This document shows positions 1 to 10,699 of a stretch of DNA of 64,000 bases, piece after piece. The notes under the pieces are model-generated. The model did no database searches, was not told where the DNA came from, and worked only from the letters and a program-made list of their open reading frames with translations. This DNA comes from Candolleomyces eurysporus (taxonomy: Eukaryota > Basidiomycota > Agaricomycetes > Agaricales > Psathyrellaceae). The DNA lies in the NCBI GenBank assembly GCA_027579435.1, contig JANBPK010000942.1:1-64000 (forward strand). The letters run 5' to 3'. Both the position numbers and the translations under genes were made by a program. Each line of letters begins with the position of its first letter. Position 1 is the stretch's first letter.

Positions 1-832
1 TATCGAGATATTCAGAAGCGGTGTGGGCTGCGAGTAAGGGGCTAGTGAGGTTGGCTGTGGTCTTGGATTCTTTGGACTGTGAAGGGAGAAGGAAACGGTC
101 ACCTTCCAGAGGAGGAATCGTCAGAGACGGGGGCAGCAGGCGGAGAGAGGGTCAACTCCGTTCGAGAGGGATTTGTTGCATGAGGGAGATGAGGCAGTGG
201 CGGATTGGGAGCAAGAGTGTTATGAAAGGTTTTGANGAGGGGAGAGTGTGACGGATGATGAAGGGGAGGATGAGGAGTGGCGGGAAGAGTATCGGGATGA
301 CGCGTCCGATACGGAAGACTCGAGAGACGATCAAGAGAACGAGGAACAGGAAGGTGAAGGGGATAGAGAGCAAGAGGCGTTTGGGTTGTTCACCGATATT
401 CTGCGGAATGGGGTCGCGGGTAGCGCAGCTCATGATAGTAGTGCAGGTGGGGACGTCGTCCTTGCTCATCTCGTCGACACCAGTCCCATGACAAGGCGCC
501 GTTGGCGAACAGTGTCATCACCCGACCACAACATTTCGACATCTCTCCGCCGAACCCCAGGCTTCTTCGATGAAGAATCTGACGACCCTTTCACCGACCG
601 CTCGCGGACGCATGGTAGTCGACTAGATGCTGTTGCACAAGAGCTCGCTGCTCGGAACGTTTGCGTTATTTGCACCGCAGAAGCCAGAGATATCATCTGC
701 TGGCCGTGTAGGTGCTTGGCGATGTGCGATGGGTGTAGAGAGGCATTGGCTGCTCGGAGTGCGCCCACGAAGCATCGTTGTCCGTGCTGCAGGAGGTTGG
801 TCGAGGGGTATTCGAAGATCTATATTCCTTAA
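1..832 (+). CDS. RING-finger E3 ubiquitin ligase, 3' part (Asi-like RING)
   Basis: The last about 195 codons are open (248-832): a long acidic stretch, then a C-terminal RING with CVIC near 664, CWPCRC, CDGC and CPCC pairs, ending in SKIYIP. The spacing and the WPCRC block resemble the Asi1/Asi3-type RING of inner-nuclear-membrane ubiquitin ligases, which mark misplaced membrane proteins for degradation; this is family knowledge. Upstream, coding-like text continues off the left edge but sits in three different frames (frame 3 to about 90, frame 1 to about 120, frame 2 from about 150), and a stop lies next to the N at 236. The gene is therefore partial, and either the sequence is poor here or the gene is decaying. 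No membrane segment is visible in the part present. Confidence 0.6.
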
Positions 833-1278
833 TTGTGGACTCTTTGAGGTCTTCTTTTCCCCCAATTTCTTTAGCTGTGCTCGCCATATCGAGATAATCT
901 CTTGCATTATTCTGTGTCATCATCTTTTCATGGTTGTTCTGTTTCTTCNTAATTTTTTTTTTTTTCGTTTCGCTGCTCTGCCCAGACTTGCATGACTCCG
1001 CCACTGTTGTATTGGATTTCTTGGAAGATGTGAACTACATAATGCTTCAATCCCAATGTTGTATTAAATTATCGCTTCTAAAGTCGAATGTATCATAATT
1101 TTGTTCAATATTCAAGTAAGTATCCCGCTCCAGACGATTTGGAAGCACATTTTGTTCCACTTGTAGCCCGAGCACGAGGTGGCTAGCTGTCCGATTCTAT
1201 CGGATTCGGAAGCATACCAAAATGGTTGAATTTGGCAAAGAGGCGCCCGTTGCCTCTTTCATCCGAACCGCCATCACC
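833..1278. other. Intergenic, start of duplicated F-box unit
   Basis: No gene seen. A run of T's lies near 950-965. From about 1010 onward the sequence matches 5315-5713 upstream of the third F-box gene, so the promoter region was copied along with the gene. Confidence 0.5.
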
Positions 1279-3310
1279 ATGCCTCGTGGAAGCAACGCAG
1301 CGCTATCTTACTTGCTCTCGAGCAACGCAGTCCCGAAAACCTGCGAAACAGCCTCAGTTCAAATCCAGATCGACAATCTGGCTTCCCAAATCGCTCAGCT
1401 ACGTCCGAAGCTCGAAGAACTTGAAGACCAGCTCCGCCTGCACCGTGCTGTGCTGTCTCCTGTACGAAGAGTACCGGCGGAGATTTGGGGTGAAGTCTTC
1501 AAGCTCGTCCTCCCGAAAAAACGCAATGATACGGAGGACAGGGAGAAATTGGTGGACCTGCAGTTGGTTTGCAAGACCTGGCGGGACGCGGCGCGGCTCG
1601 AGCACCGACTTTGGAGTGGCATAAAGATCTATTGTCCTGACGAGACATTCTCGGTGGAGAAGATAGAAGAATGGCTCGATCGTTCGGGGAGTGTCCCAAG
1701 ATCTCTCAAGATCTGCCTATCAGGCCACGATGACTGCGAAGAGCAGTATTCAGAGTGCCGAATGCACAATCCGGCTCTTGCAGCTCTGCTGGTAAAAGGA
1801 GGACCTCTATATGAGCTATCCCTTTCATACGAAGATACACAGTGCTTCCGGGTCCTCTTGGACTCATTGAAGACTGTTGACGCGCCACCGACCAATCATC
1901 CATGGGATTCTCTCAAGTCACTCGCGTGTACATTCGGTGGTCGGTGGACAGAATCGCCCGACCCGTCAAAATCTATATTCACGTCTTTACCTTCCAACGT
2001 CACATCATTCAAACTACACCTCCCATACAAAATATTGGCATTTCCTGACGAATTCGATTCTGCAGCAACTCCACTGAATATCCCACAGAGGTTCCTCGAG
2101 CAACTGACCTCCTTTTCACTTGTCAGTGATTGGGAAGGGTTGAAGTGGCTCGAGTGTACTCTCCCATTTTGCACCAACGTCGAGGAGCTATCTTTTGACT
2201 TCAATTTCGATCGCTGGACTTGTGATAGGAGCGAAAATGGTGTACAGCAACGCTTCCGTTCGGGATTCCTCCTCCCCAAAGTACGCACCTTGTCCCTGCA
2301 AAAAGTCTACTCGTCCTCGTTGGATATCCTCTCTTTCCTAAAAACACCTCAATTGGTTGATTTGGAAATCAAATCTAACGGTCCTCAAGATATGAACGAT
2401 TGTGAATTTGCGGAGCTTGTCCTCGAATTCATCGAGCGATCAAATTGCAAGGCGAGCATGCGGCGCTTAAGCCTCTGTTGGGTGCAGTTGGACGCAGAGC
2501 AGTTGGCTGACACCCTTCGTGACCTGCCCTTCCTGACCCACCTGACGCTGGATGGTATCGTTTTGCCGCTTGAGAATAAGGATGGCAACACCTTTGACAT
2601 ACTTAGCACGGACTTCCCGCCCAGCCTTCCCCAACTAGAAGTGCTTGAACTTCTCAACCTTGACTTCCGGTTTTCTGATACCTGGCTACTCGAATTCCTC
2701 GAATCACGTAGACCATTTACCATGAAAAATGGGGCGCCATCGTTTCAAGACCCACCCGACACTCTCAAAAAGCTGACGGTGACCTTCAGGACGCCCAGCC
2801 AAGATGGACGCCAGATTGACACCACCGAGACCATCCGGGTTCTCAAGAAATGGTGCGGCGTATCGGTCCACGTTGGCCCCAAAGCCTCCGTTATCAGCAA
2901 TTATTAGTGATTAGCATACCACCGTCTAATGTCGGTATATTACTGGGACCGTGACTCTCGAGCAGTTCAGTTTCCATTCCAGCCCTTGACATTATCCTTA
3001 ATTACAGCAACACACTCTCGACCTTGTCATTTCACCAATTACGATATCATCGCCCTCTGTTTCCTACGGTTTCCTTGTTGCTTCCTGTTAGCTGTACCTC
3101 GAACTTGGTCTTCTCTCGTCACTTGCTTTCAAATTATTTATTGATATTCTTCTAGATAATCAAAATTCGATGTTGATTGCTGCCGGTCGGTACAAAAGCT
3201 CATTTGATGAGGGCATTGCGAGACTACTCTAGTGCATGCTATTAAGAGTTACTAAAAATAAAGACTTGGATAGGTGTAGTATTCAACGACGGGAAGTAGA
3301 ATCCCGAGGA
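1010..3310. repeat. Segmental duplication unit, copy A
   Basis: A block of about 2.3 kb carrying F-box gene 1 with its 5' and 3' flanks. It matches 5315-7735 in order: the TTGGATTTCTTGGA stretch at about 1010 and 5315, the coding region, the 3' flank with TTAGCATACCACCGT after the stop, and a closing AAATAAAGACTTGGATAGGT at about 3256 and 7688. The 3' flank of F-box gene 2 (5120-5290) is a more diverged relative of the same flank. Confidence 0.7.
1279..2907 (+). CDS. F-box protein, tandem paralogue 1
   Basis: Uninterrupted ORF of 542 codons. I start at the ATG at 1279 (context ATCACCATG), not the in-frame one at 1222, because all four paralogues share MPRGSN/MPRAAS at this point and the fourth has no extension. 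Residues about 25-57 form a heptad-like coiled coil; about 60-112 form an F-box-like domain (RRVPAEIW, then LQLVCKTWRDAARLEHRLW). The rest is leucine-rich and probably LRR-like. F-box proteins bind Skp1 and present substrates to SCF ubiquitin ligases; the substrate is unknown. It is closest to paralogue 3, including the endings (RTPSQDGRQIDT, VISNY). No intron is needed. Confidence 0.88.
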   Translation: MPRGSNAALSYLLSSNAVPKTCETASVQIQIDNLASQIAQLRPKLEELEDQLRLHRAVLSPVRRVPAEIWGEVFKLVLPKKRNDTEDREKLVDLQLVCKTWRDAARLEHRLWSGIKIYCPDETFSVEKIEEWLDRSGSVPRSLKICLSGHDDCEEQYSECRMHNPALAALLVKGGPLYELSLSYEDTQCFRVLLDSLKTVDAPPTNHPWDSLKSLACTFGGRWTESPDPSKSIFTSLPSNVTSFKLHLPYKILAFPDEFDSAATPLNIPQRFLEQLTSFSLVSDWEGLKWLECTLPFCTNVEELSFDFNFDRWTCDRSENGVQQRFRSGFLLPKVRTLSLQKVYSSSLDILSFLKTPQLVDLEIKSNGPQDMNDCEFAELVLEFIERSNCKASMRRLSLCWVQLDAEQLADTLRDLPFLTHLTLDGIVLPLENKDGNTFDILSTDFPPSLPQLEVLELLNLDFRFSDTWLLEFLESRRPFTMKNGAPSFQDPPDTLKKLTVTFRTPSQDGRQIDTTETIRVLKKWCGVSVHVGPKASVISNY

Positions 3311-3500
3311 AAATGAGCAAGGCCAGTTGAAGAAGTTGAGGTGCACCGCCGGAATGGGTTCAGAAGCCATTGAGATTGAGACGATCATTATAGCCCACCC
3401 CCGGACTCGAGGCACCGAAGAACGCAACGGCCTCCAACGGCCGATGGTTAAATTAGGCGAAGAGGCGCTCGTTGTCTCTTCATTCAGAACCGCCATCACC

Positions 3501-5123
3501 ATGCCTCATGGAAGCAACGCAGCGCTATCTTACTTGCTCTCGAGCAATGCAGTCCCGAAAACCTGCGAAACAGCCTCAGTTCAAGTCCAGATCGACAACC
3601 TGACTTCCCAAATCGCTCAGCTGCGTTCGAAGCTCGAAGAACTTGAAGACCAACTTCGCCTGCACCGTGCTGTGCTGTCTCCTGTACGAAGAGTACCAGT
3701 AGAGATTTGGGGGAATATCCTCGCGTTCGTCCTCCAGCAAGAATTATTGGACAAGGGCGGCAGGAATGAGTTGGTGGACCTGCAGTTGGTTTGCAAGACC
3801 TGGCGGAATGCGGCGCGACTCAAACACCGACTTTGGAGTAGCCTACACATCGATATGGACGATTTCGCGAATTTCCCTGCGGAGAAGATAGAAGAGTGGT
3901 TCAATCGCTCGGGGGCCGTTCCAAGAGCTCTGAAGGTTTACCTTCCGGAACACGAAGACTGCGAAGAGCAGGATTCGCCGTGTCGAGTGCACAATCCCGC
4001 GCTCGCGGCCCTGCTGGCGAACGGCGGACGTCTACACGACCTTTCCCTTGTATGCAGTGACCCACATTGCTTTCGAATTCTCTTGGACTCGTTGGAGGCT
4101 GTTGACGGGCCACTAAAAAGTCGTTCATGGGATTCACTCAGGTCACTTAGCTGCATATTCCTTCATGGATGGACCGAGTCTCCCGACCCGTCGAAATCTA
4201 TATTCATGTCTTTACCTCCCAACGTCACCTCCTTCGAGCTACGGCTCCCGGACATATACTCTGCATTTCCTCACGAATCCGCCTCTGCAACAACTCCACT
4301 AAATATCCCACCAAAATTCCTCGAGCAACTGACCTCCTTTTCACTTTTCACCAACTGGGAAGGAATGAAGTGGCTCGAGTGTACTCTCCCATTTTGCACC
4401 AACGTTGAAGAGCTGTCCCTAAATTTTGGTTGCTATTACTGGATCTATAATAGCGACGAAAATAACGTACAGCAACACTTACGTTCTGGGATTCTCCTCC
4501 CCAAGGTACGCACCTTAGGCCTGCGAAACATTCCCGCCGCCTCGTTGGATATCCTGTCTTTCCTGAAAACACCCCACCTGATTGATTTGGACATCGATGT
4601 TGGTGACGTTGGGGATGACATTGATTGTGAACTCATAGACTTTGTCCTTGAGTTCATCAAGCGATCGAATTGCGAGGCAAGCTTACGGTGCTTCCGCCTC
4701 CGTAATGTGGAGTTGGACGCTGAGCAGCTGGCCGATGCCCTTCGTGGCCTCCCCTTTCTGACCCACCTCACGCTGGAGGCCGTCGTTGTGATTGAGCTTA
4801 ATCATAGCGACACCTTTGAGCTGCTCCAGAAGGACGCCCCTCCCAGCCTTCCACATCTCGAAGTTCTTGAACTCCTCAGCCTCAACCCCAGATTTAGTGA
4901 ACATTCCCTCCTCCACCTTCTCAAGTCGCGCCGACCATTCATCATGGGAGATGATGGGAAGCCGTCGTTCAAAGGTCCACCCGACACTCTCAAAAAGTTG
5001 ACCATAACCTTTAGGCCAACCGAGAAAAGGAGGCAATGCATTGACACCAACGAAGTCATCCAGGTTCTCGAGAAGTGGTGTGGCTTATCGGTCCACGTTG
5101 GCCCAATAACCCACGTTGATTAG
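3501..5123 (+). CDS. F-box protein, tandem paralogue 2
   Basis: ORF of 540 codons from the ATG at 3501 (MPHGSNAALSYLL), the start shared by the family; an in-frame extension back to 3327 lies in the duplicated upstream flank and is probably untranslated. Same order of parts: N-terminal coiled coil, F-box-like region (RRVPVEIW, then LQLVCKTWRNAARLKHRLW) and a leucine-rich body. It is more diverged from copies 1 and 3 than they are from each other, and ends in HVGPITHVD, like paralogue 4 (HIGPVTYVD). Probable SCF substrate adaptor; substrate unknown. Confidence 0.88.
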   Translation: MPHGSNAALSYLLSSNAVPKTCETASVQVQIDNLTSQIAQLRSKLEELEDQLRLHRAVLSPVRRVPVEIWGNILAFVLQQELLDKGGRNELVDLQLVCKTWRNAARLKHRLWSSLHIDMDDFANFPAEKIEEWFNRSGAVPRALKVYLPEHEDCEEQDSPCRVHNPALAALLANGGRLHDLSLVCSDPHCFRILLDSLEAVDGPLKSRSWDSLRSLSCIFLHGWTESPDPSKSIFMSLPPNVTSFELRLPDIYSAFPHESASATTPLNIPPKFLEQLTSFSLFTNWEGMKWLECTLPFCTNVEELSLNFGCYYWIYNSDENNVQQHLRSGILLPKVRTLGLRNIPAASLDILSFLKTPHLIDLDIDVGDVGDDIDCELIDFVLEFIKRSNCEASLRCFRLRNVELDAEQLADALRGLPFLTHLTLEAVVVIELNHSDTFELLQKDAPPSLPHLEVLELLSLNPRFSEHSLLHLLKSRRPFIMGDDGKPSFKGPPDTLKKLTITFRPTEKRRQCIDTNEVIQVLEKWCGLSVHVGPITHVD

Positions 5124-5314
5124 CAGACCACCCTTTGCATCCTTACCCTCACGAAACCGTCACTTGACCAATCTAGACCTTCAGGGTGCGTTCTTGACCT
5201 TGACGTCATCTTTAGTTACAGCAACACTCCTGAGCTTGCCATTGTGTCAATTACAATAGAAACGTCCTCTGTGTTCCTATGGTTCACTTGTCATTTGTGC
5301 AGGACTCGGTCACG

Positions 5315-7735
5315 GTTGGATTGGATTTCTTGGAGAATGTGGACCACATGATGCTTCAACGTTCAACCCCAGTGAGAACCCCCTACACACACTCTCTCTC
5401 TGTCGGTCAAGGCTCAGCGCGGGCTACCTGTTGTTCAGTTCATCGCCTAATGTCGCCTTTTTGCAGTTCGCCTTTTGACTCAAGCATTTGGGGTAATGTT
5501 GTACCAAGTTCGAGCAAATATTGCTTGTCACAAGTTGGATGTATGATAATTTGCTGAAAATCCTCCAGAAAATTTGGAAGGGCATTTCGTGAGCACGTGG
5601 CAGTGGCCAACTGCCAGTGCTGCCAGACCCTGTCGGATTCAGAAGCTCCTATCAGACTGGTTGAATTGGGCGAAGAGCCGCCCGTTGCCTCTTCATCCAG
5701 AACTGCCATCACCATGCCTCGTGGAAGCAACGCAACGCTATCCTACTTGCTCTCGAGCAATGCGGTCCCGAAAACCTGTGAAACAGCCTCAGTTCAAGTC
5801 CAGATCGACAACCTAACTTCCCAAATCGCGCAGCTGCGTCCGAAACTCGAGGAACTTGAGGACCAGCTCCGCCTCCATCGTGCTGTCTTGTCTCCTGTAC
5901 GAAGAGTACCGCCGGAGATTTGGGGTGAAGTCTTCGGTCTCTTCCTCCCGAAGAAGTTCAATGATAATTCGGACAGGGATCAATTGGTGGCCCTGCAGTT
6001 GGTTTGCAAAACCTGGCGGGAGGCGGCGCGGCTCGAGCACCGACTTTGGAGTGGCTTAGAAATTGATTTCTGTAGGCTTGGGGAGACATTCTCGGTGGAG
6101 AAGATAGAAAAATGGCTCGATCGTTCGGGGAGTGTTCCAAGATCTCTAAAGGCCTGCCTACCAGAACACGATGACTGCAAAGGGCAGGATGCACCGTGCC
6201 GAGCGCACAATCCAGCTCTTGCAGGCCTGCTGGAAAAAGGAGGATCTCTGCATGAGCTATCCCTTTCATACAAAGATACACAGTGCTTCCGGGCTCTCTT
6301 GGACTCATTGAAGACTGTTGACGCGCCACCAACCAATCATCCATGGGATTCCCTCAAGTCACTCACCTGTATGTTCGGTTCTCGATGGACCGAATCGCCC
6401 GACCCATCAAAATCTATATTCATGTCCTTACCTCCCAACGTCACGTCTTTCAAACTCCACCTCCCATACAAACAGTATGCATTTCCCGACGAATCCGATT
6501 CTGCAACAACTCCACTGAACATCCCACGGAGGTTCCTCGAGCAATTAACCTCCTTTTCACTCTCCAGCGATTGGGAAGGATTGAGGTGGCTCGAGTGTAC
6601 TCTCCCATTTTGCACCAACGTCGAAGAGCTGTCTATCGACTTTAATTTCGATCACTGGAGTTGTGATTGGGACGAAAATGGTGTACGGCAACGCTTCCGT
6701 TCGGGATTCCTCCTCCCCAAAGTACGCACCTTGTCCCTGCAGAACGTTTTCTCACCTTCGTTGGATATCCTCTCTTTCCTGAAAACACCTCAATTGGTTG
6801 ATTTGGAAATTGAAGCTAGCGGTGGTGAAAATATGGATCTTGAATTTGCAGAGCTTGTCCTCGAATTCATCAAGCGATCACATTGCGAGGCGAGCATGCG
6901 GCGTTTAAGCCTCTGTAGGGTGCAGTTGGACGCAGCGCAGTTGGCTGGTACCCTTCGTGGCCTGCCTTTCCTGACCCACCTGACGCTGGATGGTGTCGTT
7001 CTGCCACTTGAGGATAGGTATGGCAACACCTTTGACATACTTAGCACGCACGTCCCGCCCAGCCTTCCACAACTAGAAGTGCTTGAACTTCTCAACCTTG
7101 ACTTCCGATTTTCTGGTTCCTGGCTACTCGAATTCCTCGAATCGCGTAGACCATTTACCATGGAAAATGGGACACCGTCGTTTCAAGGTCCACCCGACAC
7201 TCTCAAAAAGCTGACGGTGACCTTCAGGACGCCCAGCCAAGATGGACGCCAGATTGACACCGCCGACACCATCCGGGTTCTCAAGAAGTGGTGCGGCGTA
7301 TCGGTCTACGTTGGCCCCAGAGCCTCCGTTATCAGCAATTATTAGTGATTAGCATACCACCGTTTAACGTCCGATATTACTGGGACCATGACTCTCGAGC
7401 AGTTCAGTTTTCATTCCAGACCTTGACAGTATCCTTACTTACAGCAACACCCTCTCGACCTTGTCATTTTACCAATTACGATATCATCGCCCTCTGTTTC
7501 CTACGGTTTTCTTGTCGCTTCCTGTCAGCTGTACTTTGACCTTGGTCTTCTCTCGTCACTTGCTTTGTATATTAATATTGTTCTAGACAATCAAAATTCG
7601 ATGTCGATCGCTGCCGGTCGATACGAAAGCTCATTTAATGAAGGCACTACGAGACGACTCTAGCAGATACTATTAAGAGTTACTCAAAAATAAAGACTTG
7701 GATAGGTATAATATTCAAGGGCGGGAAGTAATGGG
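5315..7735. repeat. Segmental duplication unit, copy B
   Basis: Partner of 1010-3310, with F-box gene 3 inside. The flanks stay alignable by eye on both sides of the gene, so the copied unit was genomic DNA and not a retrocopy. The two most similar units are not neighbours: paralogue 2 lies between them. Confidence 0.7.
5714..7345 (+). CDS. F-box protein, tandem paralogue 3
   Basis: ORF of 543 codons from the ATG at 5714 (MPRGSNATLSYLL), chosen because the family shares this start; the frame is open back to 5597 in the duplicated flank. Coiled coil at about residues 25-57, F-box-like domain at about 60-112 (RRVPPEIW, LQLVCKTWREAARLEHRLW), then a leucine-rich body with the block LKWLECTLPFC/LRWLECTLPFC common to all copies. 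The nearest relative is paralogue 1. Likely SCF adaptor; target unknown. Confidence 0.88.
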   Translation: MPRGSNATLSYLLSSNAVPKTCETASVQVQIDNLTSQIAQLRPKLEELEDQLRLHRAVLSPVRRVPPEIWGEVFGLFLPKKFNDNSDRDQLVALQLVCKTWREAARLEHRLWSGLEIDFCRLGETFSVEKIEKWLDRSGSVPRSLKACLPEHDDCKGQDAPCRAHNPALAGLLEKGGSLHELSLSYKDTQCFRALLDSLKTVDAPPTNHPWDSLKSLTCMFGSRWTESPDPSKSIFMSLPPNVTSFKLHLPYKQYAFPDESDSATTPLNIPRRFLEQLTSFSLSSDWEGLRWLECTLPFCTNVEELSIDFNFDHWSCDWDENGVRQRFRSGFLLPKVRTLSLQNVFSPSLDILSFLKTPQLVDLEIEASGGENMDLEFAELVLEFIKRSHCEASMRRLSLCRVQLDAAQLAGTLRGLPFLTHLTLDGVVLPLEDRYGNTFDILSTHVPPSLPQLEVLELLNLDFRFSGSWLLEFLESRRPFTMENGTPSFQGPPDTLKKLTVTFRTPSQDGRQIDTADTIRVLKKWCGVSVYVGPRASVISNY

Positions 7736-7739
7736 CCGT

Positions 7740-8583
7740 AAGTGGAATGTCGAGGCAAACGCGTCGCTGCCACTGGCCGTGCGTCGGGTGCAGCTGGACC
7801 ACTGTGCCACCTGAAGAGCCTCGGAGTCACAAACTGAAAAGACAACCTTTCCCAAAAAAGACGAGAAAGACGAGAACAAAATTTGACAGTCAATGTACAT
7901 CAGTGAAGAGTCGATTCAAAAGAAAAGCGATAGCTACATACAGAGGTCACAAATCCAAGACAGTCCAAACATCCTTGAGTGAACTTGAATTCGTTCGAGG
8001 GTTCCGGCCCTGGAAAATTGTCTTGATCCCGGTGCCACAGGACCTCATGAGCAATCTCTATTATCTCGTTTCTCATCTAAGACCTAATTTAGCGCAAGAA
8101 AAAAGTAAGAAATGACGTAGCAGGCCTCCAAAGTATTCGACTTGGTGCTTAATGGCACATTGGTTACGGTTCTGCAACGGCTAAACTGGTGATCATAGGT
8201 TTCCCGGGTGAACAAACTCTGAGCGAATACACAAATTCAAAACCGGAGACTCATTGACCTATTTAGGGGCTTCGATCACCCTATAATCCTGAAATGAAGC
8301 GAGAGCGGATCGTGGCCATTAGAAGGACCCAGTTGAGTCGGGGTCAAACTGTAACGTTCAACTCCGAACGTAGGCAGATCGGTCGTTTGATAGTCCCATG
8401 TCCCATGACTAGAAGATGGCCCCACTTGAATACTAGAAACATGGATTCAGAGAGATTCACGATTGCTTCGACTTGATCTCCTGGCTTCTCTGGCCTGCGA
8501 GTCGCGCGAAGGAGAATGGAGAATTGTTTCCATCAATGATATCACATACCTTGAATTCAGTACCTTGACCCAGAACCACCACC
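7740..8583. other. Intergenic between F-box genes 3 and 4
   Basis: A 122-codon plus-strand frame (7747-8115) is open but shows no domain, no homology to the duplicated flanks and no partner exon, so I do not call it. Nothing else recognised. Confidence 0.4.
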
Positions 8584-10206
8584 ATGCCTCGTGCGGCCAG
8601 CGAAGCGCTATCGTACTTGCTCTCGAGCAATGCAGTCCCGAATACTTACGAATCGGCCTCAGTTCAACTCGAAGTCGACCACCTGGCCTCGCAGATCGCT
8701 CAACTGCGCACCAAGCTCGAGAAGCTCGAGGAACGGTTCCGGTCATACAGTGCTGTACTGTCTCCCATTCGGAGAGTTCCAGCGGAGATTTGGGGTGAAA
8801 TCCTCACGTTCGTCATCCCGGACGATGTGCTGGAACAAAAGAAGAGGCTTCATTTGGTGGACCTGCAGTTGGTTTGCAAGGCCTGGCGGGAAGCAGCGCG
8901 GCTCAAGCACCGGCTCTGGAGCGGCCTTTACATTGATCTCCATCAGAACATTCCGCTGAAGGAGATCGAGTGTTGGTTCGGTCGCTCGGGAAATATTCCA
9001 AAATCCCTTGAAGTTTCCATTCCAGGTCATGAAGACTGCGAAAGCCAGGATTCTCCGTGCCGATTGCATAGCCCCGCCCTTGCGACCCTGCTGGCGGAAG
9101 GACCCCTAGGCCGCTTTTCCCTTACATGCCAGAGTTCTCAGTGCTTTCAGAACCTTTTGGACGCATTGAAAACGGTCGAAGCGAAGCCAAATCACTGCGC
9201 ATGGGATTGCCTCAATTTCATGGCTCTCAAATTCTCTGAAGAATGGAACGAATCACCCGACCCATCGAAATCCATATTCTTTCATTTGCCTCCCAACATC
9301 ACATCTTTTGAGCTGGAACTCCCAGCCAGAGGTGATGAATTTTGGTTTGGATTCGATCCTACAACAACTCCTCTGCATATTCCACCAAGTTTCCTCGAGC
9401 AGCTTAACTCCCTTTCACTTCGTAGTGATTGGCAAGGTTTAAAGTGGCTCGAGTGTATTCTCCCGTTTTGCATTAACGTGCAAACGCTAAAATTCAACTT
9501 CGACGGCATGTACTGGGAATATGACGCCGATGGCAACTACAACCATGTACAACAACGCCTACATTCCGGATTCCTCCTCCCAAAAGTACGCACCTTGCGC
9601 CTGCAACATATCGGAGCTTACTCTCGCTCCATGGACATCCTATCCTTCATTATTACACCTCAATTGTTTGACTTGGATATCAGCTTTCAAGAAAATAATG
9701 TGGCGGACTGGGATTGGGAACTTGCGGAGGATGTTCTCTCATTCGTCAAACGGTCGAATTGCGAGGCAGCCTTACGGTGCTTCCGCCTCCGTCATTTCCA
9801 AGCGGATGCTCAGCAGCTGGCTGATACCCTTCATGGGCTTCCCTTGCTGACCCACGTCACACTAGAGGCTACCGCTATGGCAAAAATAAGCGACGCCTTC
9901 AGCCGACTCCATTTCAGGGATGTCCACAATCTACCACACCTTGAAACTCTTGAACTACTTAATCTCAAACCCCACTTTGGTTGTTACTCTCTGCTCGACG
10001 TTCTTCGTTGGCGTGCACCGTACCGCTGGGACGACAATTATCGGCCGTTACCTGGAGCGCCGCCGTATACCCTCAAAAAGTTGACCGTCACCTATCAGAC
10101 GATAACGAAAGAGAAAGAATGGCTGGCAACCCACCTCTTCATACAGGCGCTAAGGAAGTGGTCGGGCGTATCAGTTCACATTGGCCCCGTAACCTACGTT
10201 GATTAG
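8584..10206 (+). CDS. F-box protein, tandem paralogue 4
   Basis: ORF of 540 codons starting at MPRAASEALSYLL in a good context (CCACCATGCC). It is the most diverged of the four but collinear with them: coiled coil, F-box-like domain (RRVPAEIWGEIL, LQLVCKAWREAARLKHRLW) and leucine-rich body, ending HIGPVTYVD. Its 5' flank is not recognisably part of the duplicated unit. It fixes the family start because no upstream in-frame ATG exists. Probable SCF substrate receptor; substrate unknown. Confidence 0.88.
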   Translation: MPRAASEALSYLLSSNAVPNTYESASVQLEVDHLASQIAQLRTKLEKLEERFRSYSAVLSPIRRVPAEIWGEILTFVIPDDVLEQKKRLHLVDLQLVCKAWREAARLKHRLWSGLYIDLHQNIPLKEIECWFGRSGNIPKSLEVSIPGHEDCESQDSPCRLHSPALATLLAEGPLGRFSLTCQSSQCFQNLLDALKTVEAKPNHCAWDCLNFMALKFSEEWNESPDPSKSIFFHLPPNITSFELELPARGDEFWFGFDPTTTPLHIPPSFLEQLNSLSLRSDWQGLKWLECILPFCINVQTLKFNFDGMYWEYDADGNYNHVQQRLHSGFLLPKVRTLRLQHIGAYSRSMDILSFIITPQLFDLDISFQENNVADWDWELAEDVLSFVKRSNCEAALRCFRLRHFQADAQQLADTLHGLPLLTHVTLEATAMAKISDAFSRLHFRDVHNLPHLETLELLNLKPHFGCYSLLDVLRWRAPYRWDDNYRPLPGAPPYTLKKLTVTYQTITKEKEWLATHLFIQALRKWSGVSVHIGPVTYVD

Positions 10207-10699
10207 CCACTTACCTACCTGAATAGCCCCTACCTACTCCGANTTCTCAGACCGAGTCGTGCACGCACCTCTTTCAAACTTCCGCATGTAGTTCTTACTT
10301 CCCCGATCCCTTGCAATCTGTACTGATATGTAATTTTGATACGAGTCTATACACGGGTAAAAGGACTTGGGTTTTGGGCTTCAAGTCGTCGGTACACGTC
10401 CCCTCCCAGGAAATCCAGCGCAAGCCAAACGCTGAACTGCTGCAATGGGCCAGTGTCAAAGGNCAGAGCTACGTAGCGTGAAGATACAAGCTGAAGACAG
10501 CACAGCAAGAGCTGAAGAATGGAAATAGAGATTGAAGGTGTCCACGAACGACGGAAAAATATAGACAACTCCAGTCCCTCCGCCTCCCGCTTTGAAAAGG
10601 CTAGTCTGGCGTCCGCCTGTTCAAAGTAGGTACNAANTACATTTCAGGCCGCATACTAGAGCCGCTGGCAGTAATCCTCTAGTATAACAGCTGATTCAG
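10207..10699. other. Intergenic, N-bearing
   Basis: No gene seen. Single N's begin here (10242, 10463, 10634) and become dense to about 12.4 kb, marking low-quality or collapsed sequence. Confidence 0.4.

Noticed and set aside
7747..8115. 122-codon plus-strand ORF between F-box genes
   Set aside because: No domain, no homologue among the duplicated flanks, poor start context; composition does not separate it from noncoding DNA.
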